From NCBI GenBank assembly GCA_023052935.1, contig CM041293.1:51572725-51636724 (forward strand): a DNA stretch of 64,000 bases, read 5' to 3'. Position numbers and translations under genes: made by a program. The DNA is from Piezodorus guildinii (Eukaryota; Arthropoda; Insecta; Hemiptera; Pentatomidae). This document shows, piece by piece, positions 43,301-55,300 of the stretch. Below the pieces are notes generated by a model, which saw nothing but the letters and a program-made list of their open reading frames with translations, was not told the DNA's origin and ran no database searches. Numbering within the stretch: position 1 is the stretch's first letter; each line of letters begins with the position of its first letter.

Positions 43301-43739
43301 GAGAAATTCATATTGACCGTACCGCCACCTAGCGGCCTGTTAACCTAACCAGAGCATCCCTAGCGGCCGAAAAAGAAACTGAAGTTGCGGGTCCTGGCTG
43401 GTTGTGCCAGACAGTTGGCTCTAGGTACCATGGAGTAGAAGAATTTAGAAGACCCCCTGGTCAAAGGGGAGGAGAAGAGGAGAGAAAGTAAAGTTCACCC
43501 GTTCAGAGCATCTTCATCAGATTTCCACTACATAAGTTGTCACACTTTTTGCAATAGATACCCAATGAACACCTGGCAATAAAGTTTAAATGTACCAATT
43601 TTTTATTTAATATATTTTTTTTTCCACATTGTGTTTCTTTTATCTAGGTCCAGCCTTCTTTCATTTAGTTTAAATTTCAATACAGTCCACTGCTATACTA
43701 AAAGGAGTGATCATCTTAACAGTTAGTTGGAGGTGATTA
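43301..43739. other. Spacer
   Basis: Mixed composition. A small GC-richer patch (43310-43500) is not recognised. Confidence 0.35.
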
Positions 43740-44300
43740 CTCTAAGCACCCACAGAACTAACTCCTTTGGAATTCCCTCTCATTCGCAATGCTTCTTCCA
43801 TTCTCTCATTCAAATCCTATGTTTTTCAACATCTTCTGGCATCCGAAACCGACATAATCTAAATATGAAATTTCAGTGCTATAAGACATAATTATCTATT
43901 TTTCCCAAATCCTAACGTTGTGTAATAATTGATAACTTTTATGTTTCTTCAAAACTTATGTCTTTTAGACGATTTATTTTACATTCTTCCCTTTTTAATT
44001 CATATTTTTTGTACATATATATGCCTTTCTTTTCTTTTTTAATACCTCAATATTTTTAATCACACTTGCCAACTTCATGGATAATCTCGCTCCGTTACTT
44101 TTCATAATATACACACACGACATGCCATGTATAGATTTTTATAATCTTTTTTACACATTTGTAAATTAAAAAAAAAATCGTATTGGTCTCTCAGCCAGAC
44201 ATATTAGCTTAAAGTTTCAATCTACCGCTTAACACTTCTATTATGCTTAAGGGACATAGTCCCACAATATAGATTTGTTTATTATAATTATAATCTATTT
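43740..44300 (+). mobile_element. LINE relic, 3' end of (TTCTA)-tailed family
   Basis: 'NSFGIPSHSQCFFHSLIQILCFSTSSGIRNRHN' in shifted frames corresponds to the SFWNSLPSNIR...FKYHLFHYLLASQND region of the 30215 LINE. It ends GGGACATAGTCCCACAATA at about 44250-44270. Confidence 0.55.
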
Positions 44301-44689
44301 AATGGTCATACATGTAGGTGCAAATAACGAAAATTACAAAAACAAATGTATTTTTTAAATTGATTATTATTATTTTTTTGTGGGACTGTCATTTGGATTA
44401 AGAAGACCCTAAAACGTACATTACTCTTGATACCTGTAATTTGAAACTTCGATCATAAATGTAAAAATTAGCCGGTATCCTCATCAAGCCGTTTCTAATC
44501 GTTTCCGTTTTTTATGAGGATTTTAAATAAATCACTTCTTCCAGATGGAGTATAGAATAAAGGATTTGTTCAACATAATTAAATTAAGTAGTGACAACTT
44601 AAGACATTTTTTTTCTTCTTTTTTTTAAAATAAACAATTTAATTCAGTAATATTACAATTAGTCCTAATTAGGACATTAATAATATGAA

Positions 44690-44803
44690 ATTATAGGAGA
44701 TCAAAAGATTTAGTTGAGTGGGGTAGGAATGTATGGGAAATAACAGAATAGCATGATCTTCTTTGAAGTGAGTAGGCTTAGTATTTAAATTGTCGGATAA
44801 TAT

Positions 44804-44838
<35 letters not shown>

Positions 44839-45530
44839 ATATGTGTGTGTGTAGGGTGTTAGGAGTTAAAGATTCAGTAAAGGTATAATCCGAGAAGTAT
44901 GGAAGGTAGGACCCACTTCTACTCACCATGTAAGCCAGACACTAGAGACCTTCTGGAGCTTCCGAAGAAGTATCTTATGAACATGTTAATTATCCGCTTG
45001 GTTATGTCTAATATTATAAAAGGGATAATAAAATCGCGATTATACATTTTGTGTTTTTCTGTTTGGGATACTAGAAGATGTTGAAAAAGGTAGGATTTGA
45101 ATGAGAGCAATGCGAATATGAGTCGGTAGAAAACTATGGGATCCAAGATTTAGTTCTGTCGGTTGGAATGGTAAAGGTATGAATGGCTTGTTCTACTTTG
45201 AAATGAGTGAACTGAGCATTTAAACTGTCGGATAATGTAGATGGATGACTGATGTTGGGAGTTGAAGGTTTGGTAAAAGAAAGATCCAAGATGTATGGAT
45301 ATTCAACTGGTCGTGTAAGTCGGTCGCTCGATACCTTCTGGAGTCTTATGAACTGGAGAAATGAATCATATAAACATGTCCATAATCAACTTGGGTCGGT
45401 CATCGAGTATAAGCGAGAGGCCTTCATATGCCATACAGTAATAATCGTAATAATGGATAATTAGTGAGGAAACGAGAAGCTTATGGGTGGAAAGTGAGAG
45501 GTGTACTCTACAGTTTAATGCACTATAGTG
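44690..45530 (-). mobile_element. Two LINE relics mirroring 42500-43300
   Basis: On the minus strand the same LINE pieces recur (e.g. CATACTTCTCGGATTATACC at 44881-44900 in complement; CCACCCATAAGCTTCTCGTT near 45470). They are partly the other arm of the H/I inverted duplication. A (TA)n/(TG)n tract at 44805-44853 interrupts one copy. Confidence 0.6.
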
Positions 45531-45747
45531 GCCTTAAGAATTTAAGGAGTGTGGAGACATTTTTTTTTTTTTTTTTATCTCTGAGAAGATTTCAGACTTT
45601 TGCCAAGGAATAACTAAACTTCTGCAAGTAACATTTCACACATACAGTGATATTAGGAATAAACAGGCAATAAATGATTTTTTTTTTTTACAGAAATAAA
45701 TATTTATTAACTATATTTACAAATTACAAGACTTTAGTAGGTGGCCC

Positions 45748-46017
45748 TCAACCCTTGAACTTGCCCCTGACTTCGAAACCGGCCTGAGTGTCCTTTATCC
45801 TAGGCCCGCCCGGGAACCTGTCCCTGCTGTGCTGGACGTAGCCGCCGGCGGACCACTGCCCGTCCCTGGTCTGCCATTGCTTCCCCAGCGAGGCCTTGTA
45901 CCGTTCCTGGTTCCCTTCCTTCCTCGCCTCCACCTCCAGCCGCCGGTTGGGCTCTGCACTCTGGGCCAGCGCCACCAGGCAGGTCGCCAGCAAGCCGATC
46001 AGGATCACCTTGTTCAT
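45748..46017 (-). CDS. Secreted Gly-rich antimicrobial-type peptide I (second subfamily)
   Basis: Encodes an 89-residue precursor with a mature peptide identical to that of gene H. The differences lie in the signal peptide only (ATC for AAC, ALAQS for ALVQS). GC-rich coding exon, ATG 6 nt past a TTTTCTAG acceptor. The intron (46024-46723) carries a MITE absent from H. The 3' UTR is also nearly identical to H for about 100 bp (GGGCCACCTACTAAAGTC..). H and I face each other tail to tail 3.4 kb apart. Confidence 0.87.
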   Translation of the reverse strand: MNKVILIGLLATCLVALAQSAEPNRRLEVEARKEGNQERYKASLGKQWQTRDGQWSAGGYVQHSRDRFPGGPRIKDTQAGFEVRGKFKG

Positions 46018-46120
46018 TGTTCTCTAGAAAATAATATACTTATGTAATTATCTTCATTCAACAATATAATTTTATTATAAAAAAATAAATAATACTAATA
46101 CTAATAACAGTTTTTCAACG

Positions 46121-46509
46121 ATTGAGACGTTGATTTCCAAAAGGTACTAAAGGACATTTTTTATGAAATTGATTTTTTTACATATTTGTATTCTCATCAT
46201 TTAGTTTTATCTAAATATTCTATTTGATGTTATCTGATGAATTCTCAAGTCCTTAAAAAACGCGATTTAGAAATGCGGTCATTTTCTAAAAGTACTAATT
46301 ACGCATTTATTTTCGTTCCAAATCATTCTAAAAAAAATCATTTCATAACTTTAATATGATGTTATTATCATAGTAAAAAAATAATTCTAAATTTCAAGGC
46401 AAAAAGACCCAAATTAGCTAGTTTAATAATATAGTAATGAGAGATTTTCGCGCTTCCTGTAAAATTTCCTAGAATGGATATAGTACCTTTTGGAAATCAA
46501 CGTCTCAAT
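46121..46509. mobile_element. MITE in the 5'-UTR intron of gene I
   Basis: Perfect 29-bp terminal inverted repeats (46121-46149 and 46481-46509; left begins ATTGAGACGTTGATTTCC, right ends its complement). 389 bp, no reading frame. The target duplication is unclear. A diverged relative occupies the intron of gene A (about 7640-8010, opposite orientation), and a single end occurs at about 35482. Confidence 0.82.
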
Positions 46510-46723
46510 TGTGTATTGTGTTCATCAAGAATATTGCTCTATCAGTTATTTTAAAAATAAATAAAAACCAATGTGTGCTAAACAGAAAATTTTCATTTTA
46601 AAATTTAACCGTTTTTGATACAAGGATGTAAAGATAATCCTGAACCATATACATTATTATGTTATTTTTCATGTTTTTTTAATGAAAGTTTTGTTATAAT
46701 AATGATGTAATTATAAATAGTAC

Positions 46724-46841
46724 CCGTGATATACAGTAAAGCTCAGCTCTGAGGACTAGAATCAACTGTTGAACGGTGGACGCTTTCTTGGTCTTATATA
46801 TCCAGCCCTAACCTGTGGGGGAAACCCTATGTGGATACCAG
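46724..46841 (-). promoter_or_regulatory. Promoter and 5' untranslated exon of gene I
   Basis: In mirror image to H: box (46829-46841, ATGTGGATACCAG on plus), 1 bp, kB site GGGGAAACCC (46818-46827), TATATAAG in complement (46793-46800), then the untranslated exon from about 46770 to 46724 and a donor GTACTA. Strong match to promoter H over the whole span. Confidence 0.8.
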
Positions 46842-47159
46842 ATCTGCCTATTTGCTAAACAAAAGCTTTATCAAACAGAATGTCTTCCTCATACACATTA
46901 CACATTTACAACCTTATTTAAACGATTGTAAAGAAATATTTTCCTCAACAATGAAGCAATATAGGTATGAATAGTCATTTTGTCGTCGCAGGAGTGAGAT
47001 TAAAATAGATGATATCCCTTTAATGTTTTGCAATATATTTTTAATTTATCATATTTATTTTTTCAATATAATTTGTTTGTTTTGTAAGGTGTAAAACCTA
47101 TATGTCATGAACGCTTAAAAACTTATGTTAATTATAAATGTTATTTTCTAGTTATAAAG

Positions 47160-47440
47160 AGGTCAGTTGTGGTATAGCAGCCAGCCTAACAGCTTCCTAT
47201 GCCCAATTTCGCTTGTTTAAATCTGGCAGACGGCCCTAGGATTTTTAATGGGATTGAAAATCCTTAGGTATGCGGTCCTTCCTTGGGGACGTAAAAAGAT
47301 GATTCCGAGCCTGTGCGATGTCAGGTATTCATTAAAGACCCATACTCTTATTAAACCTGTATAGGCTAAATAAAGTATTCCCACTATAAGATCGCCTATT
47401 TAGCTATAGTAGCATAAAGTGACGTTATATAAATAATAAG
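47160..47440 (+). mobile_element. SINE family 1
   Basis: Head TGTGGTATAGCAGCCAGCC, damaged B-box region, body with CCTGTGCGATGTCAGGTA, tail GACGTTATATAAATAATAAG. Similar to 39145-39429 in the opposite orientation. Confidence 0.8.
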
Positions 47441-47800
47441 AAAAAAAATGATATAGGTTTGGGAGATTTTTTTTTTTATATAGTGAATAAATAAAAATAT
47501 ATCTTCAAGAAATAGTAATACAACTAAATATTTTTATTACATAAAGTAAAAAATAATGTAATATAGTGAATGATATATTTATGTTCAAGAAAATTATAAT
47601 AAATTAATAAATATGTTAAGTGATATAGTTTGGATAAGAGGCGATCAATTTCAAAATTTAAATATACACTACATTGATGCTTCAACATCAAGGAGAATGC
47701 TAGATAAATTTGTCATTATTGCTTTTCTATTGATAATGTCATGCTAATGACAATAAAAAGTCATTAAAATAAAACTAGAAGCTCTCCCTCCCGATGGCTC

Positions 47801-47803
<3 letters not shown>

Positions 47804-47886
<83 letters not shown>

Positions 47887-47899
47887 AGTGATTTATTTA

Positions 47900-47949
<50 letters not shown>

Positions 47950-48470
47950 TATATAGTCTGGAAGAGGTCGTAAAAAATTTTCTATTATCACTATCTTTGA
48001 TTGAGACCGATTATAATATTACTCAATCGATAAGAAGCACAAATGTTTATTTGACATGCTCGTTTTTGTTCAATGACCGGATGCTATACAGACTGATTTA
48101 ATTTTTGCATTAAAAAAAAAAATGCTTGTTCGACGAAGTTTTTGTTTTCATATTACAATTTTATACTGTTAAAATAAGGAAAATATTATAGCCCTTAAAA
48201 CAACTGTATTAAAACGTCTCGGAAATTGGTTGATCCTTATTTATGACTATATTTTCTTCATAATTATACTATATAAATATCTATTATAATGATATTATAT
48301 TAAAAATATAAATATAATATATTATGTTTAATTATAATATAATTTTGATCCTTCACTATTCGACATCATTCAGCACTTAACATCCCTTTACTTTAATTTA
48401 CCTAATCTCTAGTTTATGAAGGTTTTTGGTGTTCACAGCAAAATCAAAGTATTATATTGGTATATGTATG

Positions 48471-48511
<41 letters not shown>
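47804..48511. repeat. (TA)n and (TG)n microsatellites
   Basis: TA tract at about 47804-47850, (TG)n at 47855-47883, TA tract at 47904-47947, and another TA tract at 48479-48511. Sequence between is AT-rich without a feature. Confidence 0.85.
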
Positions 48512-48515
<4 letters not shown>

Positions 48516-50194
48516 TTGATTTATTATAATATTAAATCATTAGCAATAATAAATAAATGAAATTAAACTAAGGTACAAATAACACGAAAGCTCAAGCATC
48601 TTAAAAGCTGAGGAGGTACTGCCATCTCTTGGCTTTCTGCAGTACTACGCCACTCCATTATACTTAATCTCTCGTTTCTTCGTTTAGACCTTATTTAAAT
48701 TATAAATTAAATAATTATTACTTTGCTGTAAATTTGGATTGCAAAAGTATACAAATAAATCTTCAATATAATTTAAATAAAAAACTTTTTTTCCGTTATT
48801 TTTTGACAGTAAATATTTTAATTTAGAGCTTACATGATATTTATACCGATCTAGGAATTTAATATATTCCTTTATTTATTGAAAAATAATACTTTCCTCC
48901 ACACTCAAGACTAGAATAGGTTATAAGAAAAGTATACGTAAATGCATTCTACATATATTAAAATTTAACATAATGAAAATTTTAAAAAGAACACCAGTTA
49001 ATAACAAGATTAAATTTTTTTTTTTAAGAAAATGAAAATAAATAGCCGTAACCATATTTATACCATATAACTTCTGAATATGTTCATTTTTATTACTAAA
49101 AGAACATTAGAATAGTATGATTTAATATTTTTTTTTACGGTATTTCGTAACATAATTGTGATTTCCACTTTTAAAACGCTGGTACAGGAATAGCAGGAAA
49201 CAATAGCAAAATTACATACCATAAAGTTACAAAACTCATCAGGAAACTGTGTTTCACATGAAAAAACAAACAATAAATTATCAAATCAGCCTTTTGTAAT
49301 TCTATAATTAGCTTATTACTATTTGATAAGTCACGTAAACTTTTCCTTTCTTCCTTTTGGAAAAAGATTACTTCATGTCAACAATAATCAGGATAAAGAA
49401 ATTAGCTTTTCTCATAATAAGCAATTATTATAAATAATTGTAAGCAATATTTTAAAGTCATTACTAAAAAATTTCAAAGAAAAAATATATCTTAAATTAT
49501 TCTATGTTAATTCCATGATAGGTGGACAATTTTATTAATGTGGTGAGAATTATCAGTTTTCCCTAATGAAATAATATATTTAAAACTGCATTAAAATAAA
49601 TACATCTAGTAAATATGACGGAAATGTAATACAGTACCATGAAACCTAGATAGAGACGGTACCAATATGCAGAAGTTCAACAGACATTCTAAATCAGAAG
49701 ATCTCGTGGTCCATCTTCTTTTCAGACACCTCGAATATTACATATTATAAAAAATATTATAAATGCTCTAGTATTTAATTACTGATATACTGTACAATTA
49801 CTGACACATCTTTATTCTATCTTGAAAAATAAGAGTTTCAGGCCACTAATTAACTCAAAATCGGTGCCAAATCAAAGCCACAGTAATTTCCAACAGATTC
49901 TCCTCATGATCATTGATGATAAGGTGTGCAGGAATGAAGTTTCACCGTTAATCTCTCTTCTTCTGTCGAATCGTTATGGTTTTTGCTAAGGAGATGAGTC
50001 TCGATTTCATCTATTATAACCATTTCTTCTTTGTTTCTACATTCGAATTATGTTCTATCAATCCGATAATGATGTTAGGTAATAAGAATAGACGATTTAT
50101 CTGTGAACTACTATTAGAACAACCACTTTTGTTGTGTTAGGATTTGGGTACCCAAAAACATGCCTTTACCCAATCATTTTCAACAACAATTTTT
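48512..50194. other. AT-rich spacer
   Basis: No gene supported. A short jockey 3' scrap in minus sense (CCATCTTCTTTTCAGACACC) lies near 49713-49733. Confidence 0.4.
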
Positions 50195-51105
50195 ATTGAG
50201 TAAAATTCAATCTGTCCCAATTTGGACATCAATAATAGTGCTGAAAGATATCATACATACTACATTCATACAATATTTACACATCATAAAATTACAATAA
50301 AATATATACACAATAATGAATCAATACATTAAAGTCAAGAATTCACTTGTACCTATATACACATACACACACCCATACATACATCACATTGAGTGGAGAA
50401 TCTAGCCAGTGCAAGAACTCCAATATATTTACAAAAGGTCGCGGGGCCACTGCCGTTTCAACCTTCTAGATGGGTATTATGGATGAGTGGAGCTGGATAG
50501 GGATTGAGCTAGAGGATTAGGATGATGAATGAGGTTCTGGTGGAATTTGGAAAATTTGGATGGAATTAGGTCTGAAATAAATGGAACATTGAGGTCGTGG
50601 TGCAAGGTATAGTTGGAGACATAATAAGGAGCATTTACTATTGTACGGAGGACTTTGGATTGAAAGGATTGAATGCGTTTGATGTTAGAACGTTTAGCTG
50701 TCCCCCACAGTTCAAGTCCGTAGGTCCAGATGGGCTTCAGTATTGTCTTGTAGATTAATAATTTGTTTTCAACTGTAAGTTCAGATTTTCTGTTGAGTAG
50801 TCGGTATAACTGTCCGAATCGTCGGTTGAGTTCTTGTCTTTTAAGTCTTGTATGTGGGTTCCAAGTCAATCTTTTGTCTAACAGTAAGCCAAGATACCGG
50901 ACTGTATCTGAGAGAGGAATTGGTAATGAGTTGAAATAAACTGGCGGACAGGATTTTCGTCTAAGAGTAAAGGTTATGTTTTTACATTTGGCTTCGTTCA
51001 CCTTTACACGCCAGTTATTACACCAGTGTTCGATAAGGAAAAGGTGTCTCTGAAGTTTGAAGGATGATGTTTCAGGATTGGAACTGGATGATAGGATGGC
51101 ATCCA
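50195..51105 (-). mobile_element. Jockey LINE, best-preserved copy, 5'-truncated
   Basis: The frame at 50477-51106 (209 codons) reads continuously from after the YADD motif: 'FKLQRHLFLIEHWCNNWRVK', KCKNITFTLRRKSCPP, VRYLGLLLDKRLTWNPHTRL, NKLLIYKTILKPIWTYGLEL, QSFQSKVLRTIVNAPYY and HHDLNVPFISDL, the standard C-terminal order of jockey. A TAA interrupts just before a PSRRLKRQWPRDLL end. The 3' UTR extends to about 50195. CCAATCA occurs at both edges (50168, 51105) and may be a short target duplication. Confidence 0.85.
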
Positions 51106-52783
51106 ATCACTAACGCTTTTATTAGTAATTGGGGTTTTCAGTGAACTTAAGTTCCAATGCCTAATTAACTAGGTCATCTAAGACAAAAGTGCCGTACAAA
51201 ACAGAACTGTAGGAGAGGGCGATTATATAACCGCATTGATGGACCCAAAAAAAAGAGGTTCCGTGAGGCATGTTGTGTACAAAAGATTGCTGAAAGGTAT
51301 ATAGAAGCTAAATGAATGAAAGCCAGCAATTGCTTGAAAAAATGTATTTACGTTCAAAGAAAGAGTAATAACAATCACACATAATAATGTAAGCATGCAT
51401 TTGTTTAGCCATTGGTCCTTGCCAACAAAACATTTATGTTCCACCGCCCATTAGAAATAGGTGATAGTGACTGTTAAGAATTGAAATAGTCTTATGTTTA
51501 TATTTCTCCAATTGTAATTTTATTTGTGATTTATTATTTGCAAACGCGACAGTCAATTGTTTATTCAATTTGAATAAGCTGTTGTGACCGCTGTCAATGA
51601 CCGCTGGACAGAGTGCTTTCTGGGATTGTAAGAGAGTTAATGGATTCACTGGCGAGTGTAGACGGTGTTTAATTAAGTTGGTTGTCGCTGAATGTCGCAT
51701 ATTTTTCGAATAATCGCAACTCGCACATCAACCTAGAAGATTGTCACAGAATTGTCATATGGAGTAGGAGTCGCAGAAGGAAAGAAGGAAGGCTCTCCAG
51801 ACGAGAGAGGGAAGGAAGTCATGACGGATAGAAAGAATCGCCGCTTGCACACTATAAACAGTATTTTGTTTTATTTTAATTAACATAAGCTTCTTCATGT
51901 TCTCTCTTTTATTATTTCATTTATTTACCCTCAACAAAATTGCACGGATCGGCTGATAATTCAGCGATTCATGTTAACGACCGGGTTGAGGCTGCGAGCA
52001 AACGCGCTCTTCCCAACAGTGACTATAAGTCTTGATTATGATTTTCCTATTATTTTTAAAAAGCCAGAGAGATGTGTGATTCAAAAATATATTTTAAACG
52101 TTTAAAGTTTATTAACCTAATAAATATTTACGAATTTTAACCTCTTGCACTTCGAAGTGTTATGTTAAACGTCTGATAATACTAATGAGTTCGTAACGTG
52201 TGCTGTTACTTAAAAAATAGTTTTGAACCCTATAACTTGTTTTATAATTTTGATCTTGGCACAAGGTGTCAGGAATCGGTTACTCACACTGTCAATAATT
52301 GGTGTGTGCATGTCAGTAATAGGAGGAAAACATGCATCTAAATTTTAAGCAGAAAATGAATTATTTCATCATTTTGATATAATTCAATGAACAGGATGGA
52401 TAAAATAGATGTTGGCCTAATAGAAATATTTTGAATGGCAAGGATCGGTCAATGAATATGGGAGACATTTTTGAAAAAAAAAACATAATTTGTCTTAATT
52501 GGTCAGTAATTTGTAAAGTGTCAGTAATTGGTGTAGTTACACTACAATACTATCAGCAAGTAAAATAGCTAAATTACAACTATGGGCGTGAAACAGTCTT
52601 GTGAAGAAGCTACCGAATAGTGGTACTTCAATAATTCTTTTAGGTAACACTAATGTTTATTTTATTCGCATGTCTCATGGTCGCCTCGGAGGAATTTTTT
52701 CACTTAAAAAAATACAATTAACCACAAGCTTAAGCAATATCAAAAGAATAGGTTGACAAATATATTTAGGAGGTGAGAATCCT
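51106..52783. other. Spacer
   Basis: No supported gene. Around 52590-52660 is a diverged copy of a phrase (GAAGAAGCTACCGAATAGTGGTACTTCAAT) also present near 19555 and 27785. Confidence 0.4.
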
Positions 52784-53799
52784 TATCAAAAACCAAAAGG
52801 AGTAGTAAGGCTAAACGGACAGGAGTCTGATGTCTTCAGCATAGCAAGGGGGGTCAAACAAGGGGACAGTTTAAGCTCTTTGCTATTCTTACTCTACATG
52901 GATGGAGTGGCCACCATATGCAAACGAAGAACGGAGAGGACCTTCCTGGGTCGTAGAAACCTTCGCCCAGTGGTGATTCAACTTCTCCTCTACGCGGATG
53001 ACATTGTTCTTGTGGCGGACACGGTTGATAAATTGCAGCAAGCGGTGACTGAATGGCAAGAAGAGCTCAGCCGAAAAGGGATGAAAATAAATACCAGTAA
53101 AAGCAAGATACTACAAGTAGGAAGGCAAGAGGAAGATTTCCATATATACTGCAACGGAGAGGAAATGGAAGTGGTTTCGGAATACACTTACCTCGGCACA
53201 GTAATAGAAAGATCTGGGAAAGTAGACTCAGAGATATCAAACAGAATTAGGAAGGCAAATGCAGTCTACTATCAGATCTGCAACACTGTAATAGGGAAAA
53301 GAGAGGTGAGCAGAAGTGTTAAGCTCCATATCTTTAAATCAGTATATTTGCCCATACTCTTGTATGGAGCTGAAAGCTGGATATTGACGGACCGGCAGGA
53401 GAGCAGAGTCACAGCTGCTGAAATGAAGTTTCTGCGAAGAACAGCAGGAAAGACAAGAAGAGATCGTGTCAGGAATGAACGGGTACGCCAGGAACTGGAG
53501 GTTGCGCCATTAAAAGAAACTCTGCAAACCCGTCAGTTGAAGTGGTTCGCCCACGTAATTAGAATGGAGGAACACAGAGACCCCCTAAAAACCATGGATT
53601 ACGTTCCAGATGGGAGAAGGCCACGGGGTCGACCAAGGATGTCCTACCTGGAGTACGTCGACAAACTTTGCAGAGGAAGAGGAAAGGATCTTCGCCAGGC
53701 CAGGAACCTCGCTGGGGATAGAGAGGATTGGATCCGGTGGTTAAACGCTTCCCTACGCTGACACGGCACTATAGGGAGAAGCCAAAGAAGAGAAGAAGA
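52784..53799 (+). mobile_element. RTE-like LINE, 5'-truncated, with 13-bp target duplication
   Basis: Bounded by AGGTGAGAATCCT at 52771-52783 and 53800-53812. The open frame enters at the junction and runs to a stop at 53761: VRLNGQESDVFSIARGVKQG, D.LSSLLFLLYMD, the catalytic LLLYADDIVLVAD, the KINTSKSK block, EYTYLGTVIERSGKVDSEIS, LPILLYGAESW, KFLRRTAGKTRRDR, and a C-terminal RQLKWFAHVIRMEEHRDPLK with GRRPRGRPRMS. This is the 3' half of a reverse transcriptase of RTE/'endonuclease-RT' type. The intact frame and clear duplication mark a young insertion. The 3' end is GA-rich (AAGAAGAGAAGAAGAA), not poly(A). Confidence 0.92.
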
Positions 53800-53812
53800 A
53801 GGTGAGAATCCT

Positions 53813-54419
53813 CAGTTTTCCTCTTATTAAAGACTCTAAAAATCTTCAATAAATATAACTATAAATGAATCATCTTAGCATGTTGAGCCTTATTTAAGTG
53901 ATATAATAATTTCTAACATACATCGCTTGACTATATACACATAAAGTATATGTTTTCATGAATTATTTTATACAGGAAAATATAAATGACTTATAATTTA
54001 ATTATTCCTTTAATTGAAGAGGAGATTAAGCAGGCTGCTATCGGTTGGTGGGGTAAAGTTTTGATTTAGGGTCCGGTGGCGGAGGGCTTTTCCATCCCTT
54101 AACAAGGTACAATACCCTACTCGCCCGCTAAATCGTAAAACTTCACGTTATGTCCCACCTCGTTAGGATCAGATTTTCTTCCCAGGCACGGTAGAACTGT
54201 CAATATCTTAGTTATATATTTAAATGGGTATTGTACTATTTCGTTAATTTTTTATTATTATATTGTTTCAAGAAACATACATCACGAATTTGAATAAAAT
54301 TATAAGAGTCTTTGGAGGACATATAAAATCTATGATATAGTGATGGTTCCGATAATTTTACGTGAATAGCTCCTGTTATATCTATGACGTCACCTTTCTA
54401 AAATATTAAATGTTTTTAA
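53813..54419. other. Spacer
   Basis: AT-rich with a mixed patch at 54030-54200. No feature recognised. Confidence 0.35.
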
Positions 54420-55035
54420 TGTTAACTTTCTTAACGTTTTTCAAGATGAAATATATGAGTAGCAGTAGAAACGGTGACCATCTTTCTAATATTGATATAT
54501 CAGGTCATACGTTTGAACATGTAACTAAATTTAATTATTTAGGTACTATGATAACTTTAAAAAATGAACTGAATTAGGAAACAAATTTAGTACCGAAATA
54601 ACTTAGTTCACGTCTTCTATCAAGGAACTTAAAGGTTAGGACTTATAAACGGTTCTATAGTGATGTAAAACTTGGTTGCTTGGTTTGAAGGACGACTTAA
54701 GGCTTTTAGGAACAAGGTTGTACGTAAAATATTTGGTCCAGAGAGAGATGAGGCTACTGATAAATTCAGAAAGTTGATAGCATCGCGGCGACTCAATTGG
54801 GCGTCTAAAGTTGTTAGGCTCAGTGAAAAACGAATTCCGAAGAAGTTGGTATGGGCTAGTGCTTGGACAGTGAACTTTGGACGAACCTGAGCAGGTAACA
54901 TTTCGTGGTATTCGGCATCGAACCTTAGGGTTTGCTACTCCTATTATTATTAACTTGCTCAAGGCTCTTAGCCGTTTGCCACAAAATCTATATTGTAGCC
55001 ATAGCGAAGTAATGCCGGACAACACTTCCATGGGA
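54420..55035 (+). mobile_element. RTE-like LINE relic
   Basis: Degenerate C-terminal half: 'KYMSSSRNGDHLSNIDISGH', 'FEHVTKFNYLGTMIT', FRNKVVRKIFGPERDEATDK, SRRLNWASKVVRLSEKRIPK. This parallels the 52784 element's order but is clearly another subfamily. The 3' part (54890-55030) matches in reverse the repeats at 600-700, 19950 and 27935. Confidence 0.7.
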
Positions 55036-55169
55036 TAATGAAGGTCAATATGAAAGTGATTTTCAATATTAATTTCTTATTGTTGTGGACTTACATAGTC
55101 TTGCTTCATTATATAATGGATTTTTCTCTCTTAATAAAATTGCTTATTCAGGTTACAAGTTGCCGACAT

Positions 55170-55300
55170 CACACAGATCCCTTTTACGTTCCCTTTGAAG
55201 GACAACATAACTAAGTTTACTCCCATTCGAAATCTTGGGGCCACCTACCAGGTTTGAACTCTCAGCTTTGGGCATTGAAGACTGTTATACTAGCAACAAC
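55170..55300 (-). mobile_element. SINE family 1 fragment (head end)
   Basis: Reverse complement of the tRNA-like head and first body portion (..GAGTTCAAACCTGGTAGGTGGCC..). B-box eroded. Confidence 0.6.

Noticed and set aside
19055..48511. CRISPR-like or origin-like significance of repeated tracts
   Set aside because: The repeats are simple TA/TG microsatellites of an animal genome, with no spacers.
54636..55031. 131-codon minus frame as a gene
   Set aside because: It is antisense to the RTE-like relic on the plus strand.
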